Assembly: GCA_001695595.3 (NCBI GenBank)
Contig: MBPM02000014.1
Coordinates: forward strand, 992,001 to 1,056,000
Reading direction: 5' to 3'
Source of the DNA: Plasmopara viticola
Taxonomy: Eukaryota > Oomycota > Peronosporomycetes > Peronosporales > Peronosporaceae
Length of the DNA stretch: 64,000 nucleotides
Positions 10,753-23,633 of the stretch are shown one piece after another. Every line of letters starts with the position of its first letter. Position 1 is the first letter of the stretch. Under the pieces are notes generated by a model that searched no databases, had not been told where the DNA came from, and was given only the letters and a program-made list of their open reading frames with translations. A program made the translations under genes and the position numbers.

Positions 10753-12276
10753 TCTGAAGGAGAGGATTGGAAAGTGATTAAAGCGCGTGGATACACACAC
10801 TGTTCTTGGCAACGTTACAATGCGTACTTGAAAATTTGCAGCGTACGGTCTGTGTAATAATGTGACACGTACATACTGCAGCATGGTGATTCCCCTGGAT
10901 CTGTCCGGCTTAACAACCACGCCACATCCAAGGTGAAATTCTCCACATGTTTCGCGTTTATATGTTTTTAGCTGTTAGATAGTTCTTAGATCAACAACGT
11001 GTACGCATAAACAGGAGGAATATGTTTGGATGGTGCACACGAATGAATGCATGAAAGGGGCACCCAGTGAGTTTCCATATAACAAACGCTTTATTTTCAT
11101 TGCAGGTGATAAAGCGGACTTTTTTTCTTCAAACTAAGCCCGTCGTCTTTAATTTTTAACAACCACAAAAAGGCTTTGAGATCAATACTGGCGATGACTA
11201 CTATTACTGTCTGAGATTTTGTGATAAAGGAAATGCACAGCATATCGGTACTTTTACCGATTTGTATCCTATTGGATGCTGAATAGGTGAGTCAAATTAA
11301 TGCGTAGTTATGAGTAAGAAACTTGCACAAGCCGAGTCTGCGTGGTAAGGTGTGGTTTCCTGTCAGAGGAAGTCATTAAACAATGATAAACTTTGAAGCA
11401 CGGCAGCCATCCTTCAAATTTTTTATCGGCTTTCTACTGGGGTACGAAGGATTCTGGAATGAATATATATCCTGCCCAAACTACATATTCGATACTGGTG
11501 TATATACAAAATGATAGCGGTAGAATTTCAATAAACATTGCACTTTGTGAATTATTCTTCAAGCTGCGTTCTATTGCGTGCTTAGTCCAGCAACAAGGAG
11601 CGATCATTTCCAAAGAGCGTGTAGACCTTAGAGTATGCCCCCTTGATGCGAGGTGCTGTGTAATCACGCGTAACCTTAGAGCACTTGCAGCTAACTTCTT
11701 TCTTACGGCCAGAGTAACTCAAGTAACTCGAAACGCTTTGGATTGGAAAGAAATACTTCTTTGCCTCGTTAAGCAAGCAGGTGCCATGGTTCGAAATACT
11801 TACCAGCCGTCCAAAGGCTTAAAGGCGGCTGTTTTGACAGCCATACATGCTGTCAAGTAGCATGTAGTGAGCTGAAACGTAACTAGCACTTACGCCCCAC
11901 TGTAAGCAATGGGTCTTTATGCAAGCAAAATAATAGATTAACATGAAGAACCTATCGCCGCGCGACGATGGGTAGACAGGGGATACTCCAGCTGTGGCCT
12001 GCACGGAAATCCTTGGGATAGTGGCAGTTCCTCGCCGACCCCTCGTGTTTCTTGTCTAGACCTGTAGTCGCCTCTGTGTGATTTCAATAGCTACTGGTGC
12101 CAACTGGAGCTCGCACATTGTAGAAATGAAAGCTTACACTTATACTTGACAATGTTATTTTAGCTGGTTCGCGCCCAGAGCAATTCGTTTGCTTTCAGAA
12201 CTCTGCCGGGGGGGCACGTCTTTATTCGTGGCCTTGCACTAGACCATTAATTCTAAGCACGCATTTGAGTATATTT

Positions 12277-12404
12277 TTAACTCTCACCAGTTATGGGGTC
12301 ATAATCGTCGGGCATGCGTCAGGACAGCTTTTGACTGTATTGTCTGACTTTGATGACTCGACCGATAGAGATTTAAGCTCACCTAAACTCGTTCCGGTTG
12401 CCAT
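12277..12404 (-). pseudogene. Truncated Kazal-like relic, unit 2 (frameshifted)
   Basis: This is the same relic with one G deleted from the GGGG run near 12311, which shifts the frame inside the CPDACP motif. The extra lesion is private to unit 2. Confidence 0.58.
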
Positions 12405-14334
12405 GCGACTGTTCTGCGTTGGGTAGCGCTGAATGCACAAACGATCGTATATGCTCCGCTATCAGACTTGCAAATAGGTTTGAAGTCTCATAGAGCTGCT
12501 ATAGCAGCCCTTTGAGGCTCTAATCAAGTGTAGGATAGAGGAGATATTAAATGATTTTTAAAAGAAGAGAGAGCAGGTACTCATACTGTCCTTGCATTCA
12601 CTGAAACATATATTTTTCTGTACGTCTTTGATATGCATGGAACTCGTGACTCCGTGTTACCCGACAGCACCTAATGCTTTCGACACAATGAGCTCTAATG
12701 TATACCAACGTAGCAAAAGTCCACAGCACCTTGTGCAGCGAAGGCAGTAAAGGAGGAGCGAAGTGGATCATTCTCGATCGGTTCCGCAATATTTAATGTA
12801 CACGCTTTATATTGCTCTCACTGTCGAGTCCGGTGGTAAGATTGTGGTTTCATCAGGGTATACATGGATTTTTGAGGCCCGTAAAGAAGAGATGGAATAT
12901 GTGACACGTGACAGTCAGATTGACATGCGTTCTGGCACGAGCTTTTAAATTGCGTTGGAAGTAGCTTTCTTTGTAAAAAGATTAAACAATCAAAACGCAC
13001 AGATCGATGAGTACGCACTTCCTCAACCGCATTACCAATACGGCATAGCAACCGGCTCTTCCAACCCTATGTATGACCACCCGTATTTGTCTTACTTGCA
13101 AGGGCGAGACCGAGGTTGTAATTTGAATAAAAGGCTGAGTGCGTTTCTAACGTTCATGAAAATTAAAGTCCCGACGTCCGAGATTGAAGGCACCACATCG
13201 GTTGAGTCTACATTGACTGGGAAAGTCAATGGTAGACGTAAATCCCTGCGTTTCCGGCACCGTGAAAGGCTTGATGCGTCATTTTATAGTTTAGACTTTA
13301 GGTCAGACTCATCGCCCAAGCAAAAAGCATCCCAATAGGTTGGAAAGCTCATTAGCTCGGCGTGCAAAGACCCGTCCGACAATGCCCTCGTTAACGAATG
13401 TAAGAGCTCTCGGCACTGAAAAGAAGAATATGCGACGACGCCCAGTTCGTTTATAAGGTGGGTTTTATGACTTTCAATGGCAGTGGGAATAGGCTCTGCA
13501 AGTTTTTTATCGTTGGGTACTGATGCAAGTTGCCGTTGCGTGAGATGCCTACTCACTCTCTGCACAATGGATTCAACGAAACAAAAGACGAAGTCATTAA
13601 CCGGCAAATACAGACAATGGCATCGAGCGGTTTGCTCATTCCATTTGCGCATCGCGGGGGATCCACAAAGGCCACTCATGGTATGGCGTGTACGGATCGA
13701 ATTTGACTCGACATAATATATTGTGTCAGTGTGGTGACATGGTGCGTGCTCTAGCACCACACAAAATTACTCATGTTTCTTCACTTGGCGCATGAGGACA
13801 AAAGTGGTTTTTACTCAGTCTAGAGGAAATAAAGGGCGTTCAGGAGCTCTGTTTCTACCCCTGCCACATTGGACAGAGTCGTATGCAGCCGTAGGCTAAG
13901 TATACAATTCTACTACCTGGCAGTTCCGAGAAAACCTGTTAAATACGTCTCAGCCTAGGCATAATGCCAGGTCCGGCACTAGGATTACTAGCTCTACGCG
14001 TCGGTCTAGGATCACACTTGTCATACCTCACAGCACCGCCTACAGACCGCGGTTTGTATATGAGGCGTTCGTTGCTTCAAATCGAAGATCTTATTTGCTC
14101 TCAGGAAGTCTCACACAAACCATTTGACGGCCTCTACAATTGTAGTCAATAAAATTATAATACTAAATTACGACATGTTGTTGGCCGCATGAAATAACCT
14201 GCTTTGGAATCGTACAATCTTCTCGAGTCTACCCGAAAGATAGGCTTTGCTTGACAATGGGACCTATAATGTTTGACGACGTATCTATTATCTGGCGTCT
14301 CAGCCTGACGCTATGAGCGGCGTTAGACAGTCTA

Positions 14335-14553
14335 TTATCTTTTCAGTAACCTCTGAATTATCCGCCTGCTCATAGCACACAGTGCTTGAGGTTTCTCGGC
14401 CGTGTTGGCCAGTACGGTGGTTAGTATGGACACTTCCATCCGTCGTATGTCCACCCGCACTGACTTACAAGAATGGGCGCGAAGGTGTCGGTTCAACGAA
14501 ATACTGGGATAATTCGATGCAAGTAAAGTTCCTACGATCAAAAAATAAATCAT
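14335..14553 (-). CDS. Weak candidate small RXLR-like secreted protein, unit 2
   Basis: This 72-codon ORF is identical to that of unit 1, with the hydrophobic start and RHLR motif at residues 22-25. The same reservations apply. Confidence 0.25.
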   Translation of the reverse strand: MIYFLIVGTLLASNYPSISLNRHLRAHSCKSVRVDIRRMEVSILTTVLANTAEKPQALCAMSRRIIQRLLKR

Positions 14554-17214
14554 CAAGTTAGTCGACAATTGTTCATGGTCATGTCTTTCCGGGATCGAGA
14601 AAGATTTGGTAGAATTGTTTTTGATCTTTCTCGTAAATATCAAAGATCGATTCCAACGTGATAAGCTTGGAGAATACAATAAACATTTGTCATTTTATAG
14701 ATATCTTGTTTCTCCTTGGAATTTCCTATTGTCAAATTCGGCGGATGCTATCACATCCCTTTTCCTGCTGATTCTATCCAGCGAATACTGCACGAAGTCC
14801 AGCAAATATTTCTTGTAGACAAACATAATAGAGCTGGGAAAATAAACTTTCTAAGTTTTTCTCACTTTTTTTAACAAATTCATAACAAAGAGACAACGGA
14901 GCTTTGGGGTGCTTGATTTGAGATGAATGTATAGCCTGTAGATGCGTGAACCCCATCAAACCCACAAACATGGCGTTTCAGCGCACATGCAGCGCAGTAT
15001 GTCTTCGATTTAATCATTCTGTTGGAAATTTGCCACTGACAAGCATTTGCCTAAAAGCAGCTTAAATGAGGGTACTAATTTGACAACTTTCTGAAAAAAA
15101 TATGTTCAGACATTATATTCTAGCGCTGTTGTCAACCTGATTTTGCTGTAAATGATCGCTGCAAACACTCTTTAAAAAGCGCCAAAAAATTTTTTTGAAA
15201 CATTAGAGAAAGGGTTCGATGATTTACCGGCATTGGCAGAAACATAGTATCGGTGGTAGACCATTTGCAAGTAAACTCTTGGTGCATGCAAATAATTTTT
15301 GGTTGGTAATTTTGGTGCAGATGCATCTGTAGTTGATGAAGCATCTTTCGTCGGATTCGCTTACGTCATTGTGAAACGTCCCTGCCGACCGGTAGCTCTT
15401 TGACTGCCAGTTCCATCATCTTTAAAAGAAGCTACTTTTATATAAGAGTTTAGAGTAAGGAGTAACGCCCATCCCATCTTATCCGAAATAATCCAATTGT
15501 CAATGCGGAGGGATGTAAAGAGCACTTCCATAAAGCTGGTGAATGCTAGATCTTCATTCACGCCTCCTCAATGAAAAGTGATGTGCGTTTCCATCATATT
15601 AGACAATGAATCCTTTTCACTTGATGCCGCGCACGTAATGTGGGAGCATGATCAGCTTACTGGTTTGATGGCGACTGCATAAACTGAGCACTATTGACTT
15701 TATCTCGGTCTTAGAATATCGCCAAATGACTTGGAGTTGTACATATATTTAGTTTCTGACAAAGAATAGAAGATTTAGGCCAAGGTCGCGATCAGGTAGA
15801 ACAACCAGATCAAAAATTGTTTTTGTTCGTGAACGAAAAACACCATCACCGCGCTCAGATGATCAGCTGTTGATCCGGTATAGATTGAATTTGGGTATTA
15901 CAAAGGCGCATGAGGCTTCAGTAGCAGTCATCTGGTTCAAGGTATAGTGTTTTTCTTAGTCTTCACAGAAGGTTTGTGGAAGCGTAGAACTTGTAAGACC
16001 AAAATCCGCGGATTACACGTCGACCTCTTTACAGAGCCTGCAATTGAAAGTGAACTGTTCTTGGTGTGAAAGCCTCGAGTTTGCTTCTGGCTTGGAATTT
16101 GTTGGTGGCAAACAGCTAGACTGTTTTTGGGTGAATATCCAAATTCAATAGCCTTTCGGAAACAAAGATGTCGAATAGGATCCCGCGTTTTACCGTTGCG
16201 TATCGACATACGATCCAAATGTTGGAAGTCTGTCTACACCAGGCATATGGATAGACAGAAGAAAGCATTCCTGTGTAAAAACACACAGTGCGCAGCATGT
16301 GTCTTTGGACTGAACAAGGGGTTCGCGCATATACAAAAATTAAGTTACTTTATGTAAATGAACTTCGAAGCCAAATGTTTGAAAAAGATGAAAGAGAAGC
16401 CAAAAAAATCTATTCTTTTTCGTCTTTAATGTTAGACCAATTTTCTTGCAAAAATAATTATCAGATTTCGTGTATTGTCGGCCTTTTCCACCCCAGGTAA
16501 AAACAAAAGGATTTCTCGCTTAAGCATAGACCGAGTCTTGATTAATGCAAGTGATAAATTATTGCTAGATAGGGTAATTTCGATTTGTCTAAACAAAATG
16601 AAGCACCTTTCTACCGGATCTTTGACGCTCTTCGAAGATCCTATCCCACAACCTTTTTGAGATTATGTTATCGTGTTGCCTTCAGGAAAATGTCAAAAGT
16701 CTGAACAGAATTTTTATACCCTCAGCTTCTCTTTGAGATATTGTCCTCGCGCTCGACTTTGCTAGCAAGAGGAACACTGAAAATTATTGAGTGACTGGAT
16801 GTGCCCACAGCTACCACCGTATTGCGCACTAACGGACTGCGTACTCATAGATATATGCACTTCTTCAGTTGGAGATTTCTACAAAAAAAAGTGGCTTTCT
16901 GCGCAGTTTGGCCCTTTTAAACTGGGTTTGCAGGGACGTTAATGCTCATGGGTCAAGTGATTATAGATGTACATCTCTTTCTCAAGAGCCTTAAGCCCAT
17001 CTCGATATTAACATATTACACGATTACACAAACGGTACGCTCCAAATTTTTATTCAAGAACGGTTTTGACATCGCCATCCATGTGGACCAGCTTTGAATC
17101 TCACCTATTATTAGTCTCTACTGCTGCTGATATTATCTTGGGGTGAAAAAATAGCATATAGAAATAGAGATCAGCTCCAGACTGATTGTAGTGAATAATT
17201 CTGTGATTCAGCTT

Positions 17215-17793
17215 ATGTCGCTGGCAACCACGTTCGGCTATGTGTTAGCTGACAACAGCGTAATGGGAATCAAAATTTCAGTAGCGAATGATCGTTATCT
17301 CAGTATAAGAACTCAACACATGTAAGCGAGACCTCTGACGGCGGGACGCCCCACGCTCGCCCGAAGCCTCGTGGCTTCTCCACGACCAGCCCGACCAACT
17401 TCACACTTTTTTGAGGGTCTGATGGCGTAACGTCTGTGCATTGAGCGTCTCTTAATTTAGAACGGCCACACTAAGTTTAGTGGCAATTGTCGATTGCGCC
17501 GGATCGCCAAAGCTTGATCAGACGAGTCATTGAAGTTAAACAACAAAGACGAAAATTGTCCTGACGCATGCCCCAACAATAACGACCCTGTGGTTGACAA
17601 AAATGGAAAGACGCGATTAAACGAGTGCTTCATTTAAATTGCCAAGTGCTCGGACACGAAAGAAGATGTGGACCTTTGGGCAAATTTTAACGGGCGATCG
17701 TTTGCTGCACCGCGTGACGGTAGTACTACAGATGATCCGAAACAAATGGCCGGAGTTATTACACAGTCAAGCTGTAGCACTCAGAGGACATAG
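17215..17793 (+). pseudogene. Broken Kazal-like inhibitor paralogue, unit 3
   Basis: The lesions and insertion (17346-17538) are the same as in units 1 and 2. No additional change restores the reading frame. Confidence 0.82.
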
Positions 17794-18408
17794 TAGTTCG
17801 AGATGTCAAACAGTTCCAAGGCGCCTGTACAAAAAATGGATAGTGACACTCTTGCTATCTACTCGTGCTACTCGTCCTGGCCTTTGTTTGCCTGTGTGCG
17901 GCTCCGACGGCTAGCTCCAGCTTGCTGATTGAAAACAAATTAAAGCTGTAAGTTTCTCGTAAGATTGCTGATTCGTCGCCAAGGCAAGTTGTCTTCAATG
18001 ACGCGTCGCCTGCTTTGTCATCGGTGCGATATTCGAGAGAGCAACGATAAAGAAGACGGACGACGACTGTTCTCCTCTAAATAAAGTATTAGTGTCACTA
18101 GGATTGGTGTAGGCTTTTTATCGGTACACTGGACCGCCTTTAGCACTAAATCTAAAAACTATACTTTAACTACTATAAACAAGAAGAACATTTTGACAAA
18201 TGAGTATTGAAAATCGACTGCCACCATCCGAGTCTATTTCGTACAAAGTGGTTGACACCTCGAATTGCTACGGGCTCGACGTGCTATAGCTTGACTGGAT
18301 TAAAATCTCGGCCATTGTTTCCAAATCATCTGTGGCTCTACCGTCATGCGATGCACAAAACGATCGCCCGTTAAAATTTGCCAAAAGATTCACGTCTTCC
18401 TTCGTGTC

Positions 18409-18822
18409 CTAGCACTTGGCAATTCGCATAAAGCATTCATTCGTGTACGTCTTACCATTTTCGTCAACAACAGGGGCATAATTGTTTGGGCATGATTTAG
18501 GACAGTTTTCGTCTGACAAACCACCCACGTCTTTTTTCGTGTCGTCGCACTTGGCAATTCGCATGAAGCACTCGTTCGTGTACATCTTCCCACTTTCGTC
18601 AATTACAGGAGAATAATCGTTGGGGCATGAGTCAGGACAGTTTTCGGCTTTGTCGTCTGACCCGCCGTTAGAGGTCCCGCTCAAGTATGTTGAGTTTTCA
18701 TGCTGGGATTTCAATCCTGGCAGTGAATTCGCTGCCGTGTCATTGGGACCTATTAGGCTGTTGTCAGCTTGAACATAGCTGAACGCGGTCGTCGCAATCA
18801 CGATGCTGAAAAAGCGCTTCAT
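18409..18822 (-). CDS. Secreted double Kazal-like serine protease inhibitor, unit 3
   Basis: The predicted protein is identical to those of units 1 and 2, so three indistinguishable inhibitor genes lie at 8.07-kb spacing. The signal peptide, spacer glycosylation motif, both atypical Kazal-like domains and the terminal TAG after Cys137 are all kept. It lies in the well-conserved left part of unit 3. Confidence 0.9.
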   Translation of the reverse strand: MKRFFSIVIATTAFSYVQADNSLIGPNDTAANSLPGLKSQHENSTYLSGTSNGGSDDKAENCPDSCPNDYSPVIDESGKMYTNECFMRIAKCDDTKKDVGGLSDENCPKSCPNNYAPVVDENGKTYTNECFMRIAKC

Positions 18823-19452
18823 TCTGAAGGAGAGGATTGGAAAGTGATTAAAGCGCGTGGATACACACACTGTTCTTGGCAACGTTACAATGCGTACTTG
18901 AAAATTTGCAGCGTACGGTCTGTGTAATAATGTGACACGTACATACTGCAGCATGGTGATTCCCCTGGATCTGTCCGGCTTAACAACCACGCCACATCCA
19001 AGGTGAAATTCTCCACATGTTTCGCGTTTATATGTTTTTAGCTGTTAGATAGTTCTTAGATCAACAACGTGTACGCATAAACAGGAGGAATATGTTTGGA
19101 TGGTGCACACGAATGAATGCATGAAAGGGGCACCCAGTGAGTTTCCATATAACAAACGCTTTATTTTCATTGCAGGTGATAAAGCGGACTTTTTTTCTTC
19201 AAACTAAGCCCGTCGTCTTTAATTTTTAACAACCACAAAAAGGCTTTGAGATCAATACTGGCGATGACTACTATTACTGTCTGAGATTTTGTGATAAAGG
19301 AAATGCACAGCATATCGGTACTTTTACCGATTTGTATCCTATTGGATGCTGAATAGGTGAGTCAAATTAATGCGTAGTTATGAGTAAGAAACTTGCACAA
19401 GCCGAGTCTGCGTGGTAAGGTGTGGTTTCCTGTCAGAGGAAGTCATTAAACA

Positions 19453-19929
19453 ATGATAAACTTTGAAGCACGGCAGCCATCCTTCAAATTTTTTATCGGC
19501 TTTCTACTGGGGTACGAAGGATTCTGGAATGAAATATATCCTGCCCAAACTACATATTCGATACTGGTGTATATACAAAATGATAGCGGTAGAATTTCAA
19601 TAAACATTGCACTTTGTGAATTATTCTTCAAGCTGCGTTCTATTGCGTGCTTAGTCCAGCAACAAGGAGCGATCATTTCCAAAGAGCGTGTAGACCTTAG
19701 AGTATGCCCCCTTGATGCGAGGTGCTGTGTAATCACGCGTAACCTTAGAGCACTTGCAGCTAACTTCTTTCTTACGGCCAGAGTAACTCAAGTAACTCGA
19801 AAGGCTTTGGATTGGAAAGAAATACTTCTTTGCCTCGTTAAGCAAGCAGGTGCCATGGTTCGAAATACTTACCAGCCGTCCAAAGGCTTAAAGGCGGCTG
19901 TTTTGACAGCCATACATGCTGTCAAGTAG
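19453..19929 (+). other. 158-codon ORF open only in unit 3
   Basis: The ORF starts with ATG and runs 158 codons here because one base fewer near 19532 joins the frame MINFEARQPSFKFF... to the downstream frame. In units 1 and 2 the same ATG reads only about 43 codons. No signal peptide, domain or family is recognised. It may be a chance fusion produced by the indel. Confidence 0.18.
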
Positions 19930-20345
19930 CATGTAGTGAGCTGAAACGTAACTAGCACTTACGCCCCACTGTAAGCAATGGGTCTTTATGCAAGCAAAAT
20001 AATAGATTAACATGAAGAACCTATCGCCGCGCGACGATGGGTAGACAGGGGATACTCCAGCTGTGGCCTGCACGGAAATCCTTGGGATAGTGGCAGTTCC
20101 TCGCCGACCCCTCGTGTTTCTTGTCTAGACCTGTAGTCGCCTCTGTGTGATTTCAATAGCTACTGGTGCCAACTGGAGCTCGCACATTGTAGAAATGAAA
20201 GCTTACACTTATACTTGACAATGTTATTTTAGCTGGTTCGCGCCCAGAGCAATTCGTTTGCTTTCAGAACTCTGCCGGGGGGGCACGTCTTTATTCGTGG
20301 CCTTGCACTAGACCATTAATTCTAAGCACGCATTTGAGTATATTT

Positions 20346-20474
20346 TTAACTCTCACCAGTTATGGGGTCATAATCGTCGGGGCATGCGTCAGGACAGCTT
20401 TTGACTGTATTGTCTGACTTTGATGACTCGACCGATAGAGATTTAAGCTCACCTAAACTCGTTCCGGTTGCCAT
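20346..20474 (-). pseudogene. Truncated Kazal-like relic, unit 3
   Basis: This is the same relic as in unit 1 without the unit 2 frameshift. It is absent from copy 4 because that copy ends before this point. Confidence 0.58.
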
Positions 20475-21161
20475 GCGACTGTTCTGCGTTGGGTAGCGCT
20501 GAATGCACAAACGATCGTATATGCTCCGCTATCAGACTTGCAAATAGGTTTGAAGTCTCATAGAGCTGCTATAGCAGCCCTTTGAGGCTCTAATCAAGTG
20601 TAGGATAGAGGAGATATTAAATGATTTTTAAAAGAAGAGAGAGCAGGTACTCATACTGTCCTTGCATTCACTGAAACATATATTTTTCTGTACGTCTTTG
20701 ATATGCATGGAACTCGTGACTCCGTGTTACCCGACAGCACCTAATGCTTTCGACACAATGAGCTCTAATGTATACCAACGTAGCAAAAGTCCACAGCACC
20801 TTGTGCAGCGAAGGCAGTAAAGGAGGAGCGAAGTGGATCATTCTCGATCGGTTCCGCAATATTTAATGTACACGCTTTATATTGCTCTCACTGTCGAGTC
20901 CGGTGGTAAGATTGTGGTTTCATCAGGGTATACATGGATTTTTGAGGCCCGTAAAGAAGAGATGGAATATGTGACACGTGACAGTCAGATTGACATGCGT
21001 TCTGGCACGAGCTTTTAAATTGCGTTGGAAGTAGCTTTCTTTGTAAAAAGATTAAACAATCAAAACGCACAGATCGATGAGTACGCACTTCCTCAACCGC
21101 ATTACCAATACGGCATAGCAACCGGCTCTTCCAACCCTATGTATGACCACCCGTATTTGTC

Positions 21162-21830
21162 TTACTTGCAAGGGCGAGACCGAGGTTGTAATTTGAATAA
21201 AAGGCTGAGTGCGTTTCTAACGTTCATGAAAATTAAAGTCCCGACGTCCGAGATTGAAGGCACCACATCGGTTGAGTCTACATTGACTGGGAAAGTCAAT
21301 GGTAGACGTAAATCCCTGCGTTTCCGGCACCGTGAAAGGCTTGATGCGTCATTTAATAGTTTAGACTTTAGGTCAGACTCATCGCCCAAGCAAAAAGCAT
21401 CCCAATAGGTTGGAAAGCTCATTAGCTCGGCGTGCAAAGACCCGTCCGACAATGCCCTCGTTAACGAATGTAAGAGCTCTCGGCACTGAAAAGAAGAATA
21501 TGCGACGACGCCCAGTTCGTTTATAAGGTGGGTTTTATGACTTTCAATGGCAGTGGGAATAGGCTCTGCAAGTTTTTTATCGTTGGGTACTGATGCAAGT
21601 TGCCGTTGCGTGAGATGCCTACTCACTCTCTGCACAATGGATTCAACGAAACAAAAGACGAAGTCATTAACCGGCAAATACAGACAATGGCATCGAGCGG
21701 TTTGCTCATTCCATTTGCGCATCGCGGGGGATCCACAAAGGCCACTCATGGTATGGCGTGTACGGATCGAATTTGACTCGACATAATATATTGTGTCAGT
21801 GTGGTGACATGGTGCGTGCTCTAGCACCAC
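21162..21830 (-). other. 222-codon ORF open in unit 3, interrupted in units 1 and 2
   Basis: This is the longest ORF of the repeat apart from an overlap with the plus-strand relic. Units 1 and 2 have TAA (near 5215 and 13284), where unit 3 has TTA, so their ORFs end at 158 codons. No domain is recognised. It could be an old gene or chance; the annotated plus-strand frame overlaps its C-terminal part. Confidence 0.2.
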
Positions 21831-22404
21831 ACAAAATTACTCATGTTTCTTCACTTGGCGCATGAGGACAAAAGTGGTTTTTACTCAGTCTAGAGGAAAT
21901 AAAGGGCGTTCAGGAGCTCTGTTTCTACCCCTGCCACATTGGACAGAGTCGTATGCAGCCGTAGGCTAAGTATACAATTCTACTACCTGGCAGTTCCGAG
22001 AAAACCTGTTAAATACGTCTCAGCCTAGGCATAATGCCAGGTCCGGCACTAGGATTACTAGCTCTACGCGTCGGTCTAGGATCACACTTGTCATACCTCA
22101 CAGCACCGCCTACAGACCGCGGTTTGTATATGAGGCGTTCGTTGCTTCAAATCGAAGATCTTATTTGCTCTCAGGAAGTCTCACACAAACCATTTGACGG
22201 CCTCTACAATTGTAGTCAATAAAATTATTATACTAAATTACGACATGTTGTTGGCCGCATGAAATAACCTGCTTTGGAATCGTACAATCTTCTCGAGTCT
22301 ACCCGAAAGATAGGCTTTGCTTGACAATGGGACCTATAATGTTTGACGACGGATCTATTATCTGGCGTCTCAGTCGGACGCTATGAGCGGCGTTAGATAG
22401 TCTA

Positions 22405-22623
22405 TTATCGTTTCAGTAACCTCTGAATTATCCGCCTGCTCATAGCACACAGTGCTTGAGGTTTCTCGGCCGTGTTGGCCAGTACGGTGGTTAGTATGGA
22501 CACTTCCATCCGTCGTATGTCCACCCGCACTGACTTACAAGAATGGGCGCGAAGGTGTCGGTTCAACGAAATACTGGGATAATTCGATGCAAGTAAAGTT
22601 CCTACGATCAAAAAATAAATCAT
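22405..22623 (-). CDS. Weak candidate small RXLR-like secreted protein, unit 3
   Basis: This is the same 72-codon ORF in the diverged part of unit 3. The only change between this ATG and the stop is synonymous (AGA to CGA near the end), while changes just upstream alter residues of the longer frame. That is weak support for a start at 22623 and for coding constraint. Confidence 0.27.
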   Translation of the reverse strand: MIYFLIVGTLLASNYPSISLNRHLRAHSCKSVRVDIRRMEVSILTTVLANTAEKPQALCAMSRRIIQRLLKR

Positions 22624-23207
22624 CAAGTTAGTCGACAATTGTTCATGGTCATGTCTTTCCGGGATCGTGAAAGATTTGGTAGAATTGTTTTTGATCTTTC
22701 TCGAAAATATCAAAGATCGATTCCAACGTGATAAGCTTGGAGAATACAATAAACATTTGTCATTTTAAAGATATCTTGTTTCTCCTTGGAATTTCCTATC
22801 GTCAAATTCGGCGGATGCTATCACATCCCTTTTCCTGCTGATTCTATCCAGCGAATACTGCACGAAGTCCAGCAAATATTTCTTGTAGACAAACATAATA
22901 GAGCTGGGAAAATAAACTTTCTAAGTTTTTCTCACTTTTTTTAACAAATTCATAACAAAGAGACAACGGAGCTTTGGGGTGCTTGATTTGAGATGAATGT
23001 ATAGCCTGTAGATGCGTGAACCCCATCAAACCCACAAACATGGCGTTTCAGCGCACATACAGCGCAGTATGTCTTCGATTTAATCATTCTGTTGGAAATT
23101 TGCCACTGACAAGCATTTGCCCAAAAGCAGCTTAAATGAAGGTACCAATTTGACAACATTCTTAAATAAAATATGTTCAGATATTATAATCTAGCGCTGT
23201 TGTCAAC

Positions 23208-23633
23208 CTATGTTTTGCTGTAAATGATCGCTGCGAACACTCTTTGAAAAGCGCCAAAAAATTTTTTTGAAACATTAGAGAAAGGGTTCAATGATTTACC
23301 GGCATTGGCAAAAACATAGTATCGGTGGTAGACTATTTGCAAGTAAACTCTTGGTGCATGCAAAGAATTTTTGGTTGGTAATTTTGGTGCAGATGCATCT
23401 GTAGTTGATGAAGCATCTTTCGTCGGATTCGCTTTCGTCATTGTGAAACGTCCCTGCCGACCGGTAGCTCTTTGACTGCCAGTTCCATCATCTTTAAGAA
23501 AATCTACTTTTATATAAGAGTTTAGAGTAAGGAGTAACGCCCATCCCATCTTATCCGAAATAATCCAATTCTCAATGCGGAGGGATGTAAAGAGCACTTC
23601 CATAAAGCTGGTGAATGCTAGATATTCATTCAC
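23208..23633 (-). other. 141-codon ORF open in unit 3, stopped in units 1 and 2
   Basis: The ORF begins with ATG and has a hydrophobic region (IISDKMGWALLLTLNSYIKV). An AAA lysine codon here is TAA in units 1 and 2, and a further frame difference follows in those units. The product is unrecognised. It lies in the diverged quarter of unit 3 and may preserve an older state of the sequence. Confidence 0.22.

Larger units (their letters stand above)
8071..16140. repeat. Tandem 8.07-kb repeat, unit 2
   Basis: This is a nearly exact copy of unit 1 in the same orientation. It has a one-base deletion near 12310 (inside the Kazal relic) and a one-base insertion in an A-run near 15187, so its total length is unchanged. 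Such identity over 8 kb, including non-coding sequence, points to recent duplication or continuing homogenisation. The same four Kazal- and RXLR-related elements are present at the matching positions. Confidence 0.97.
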
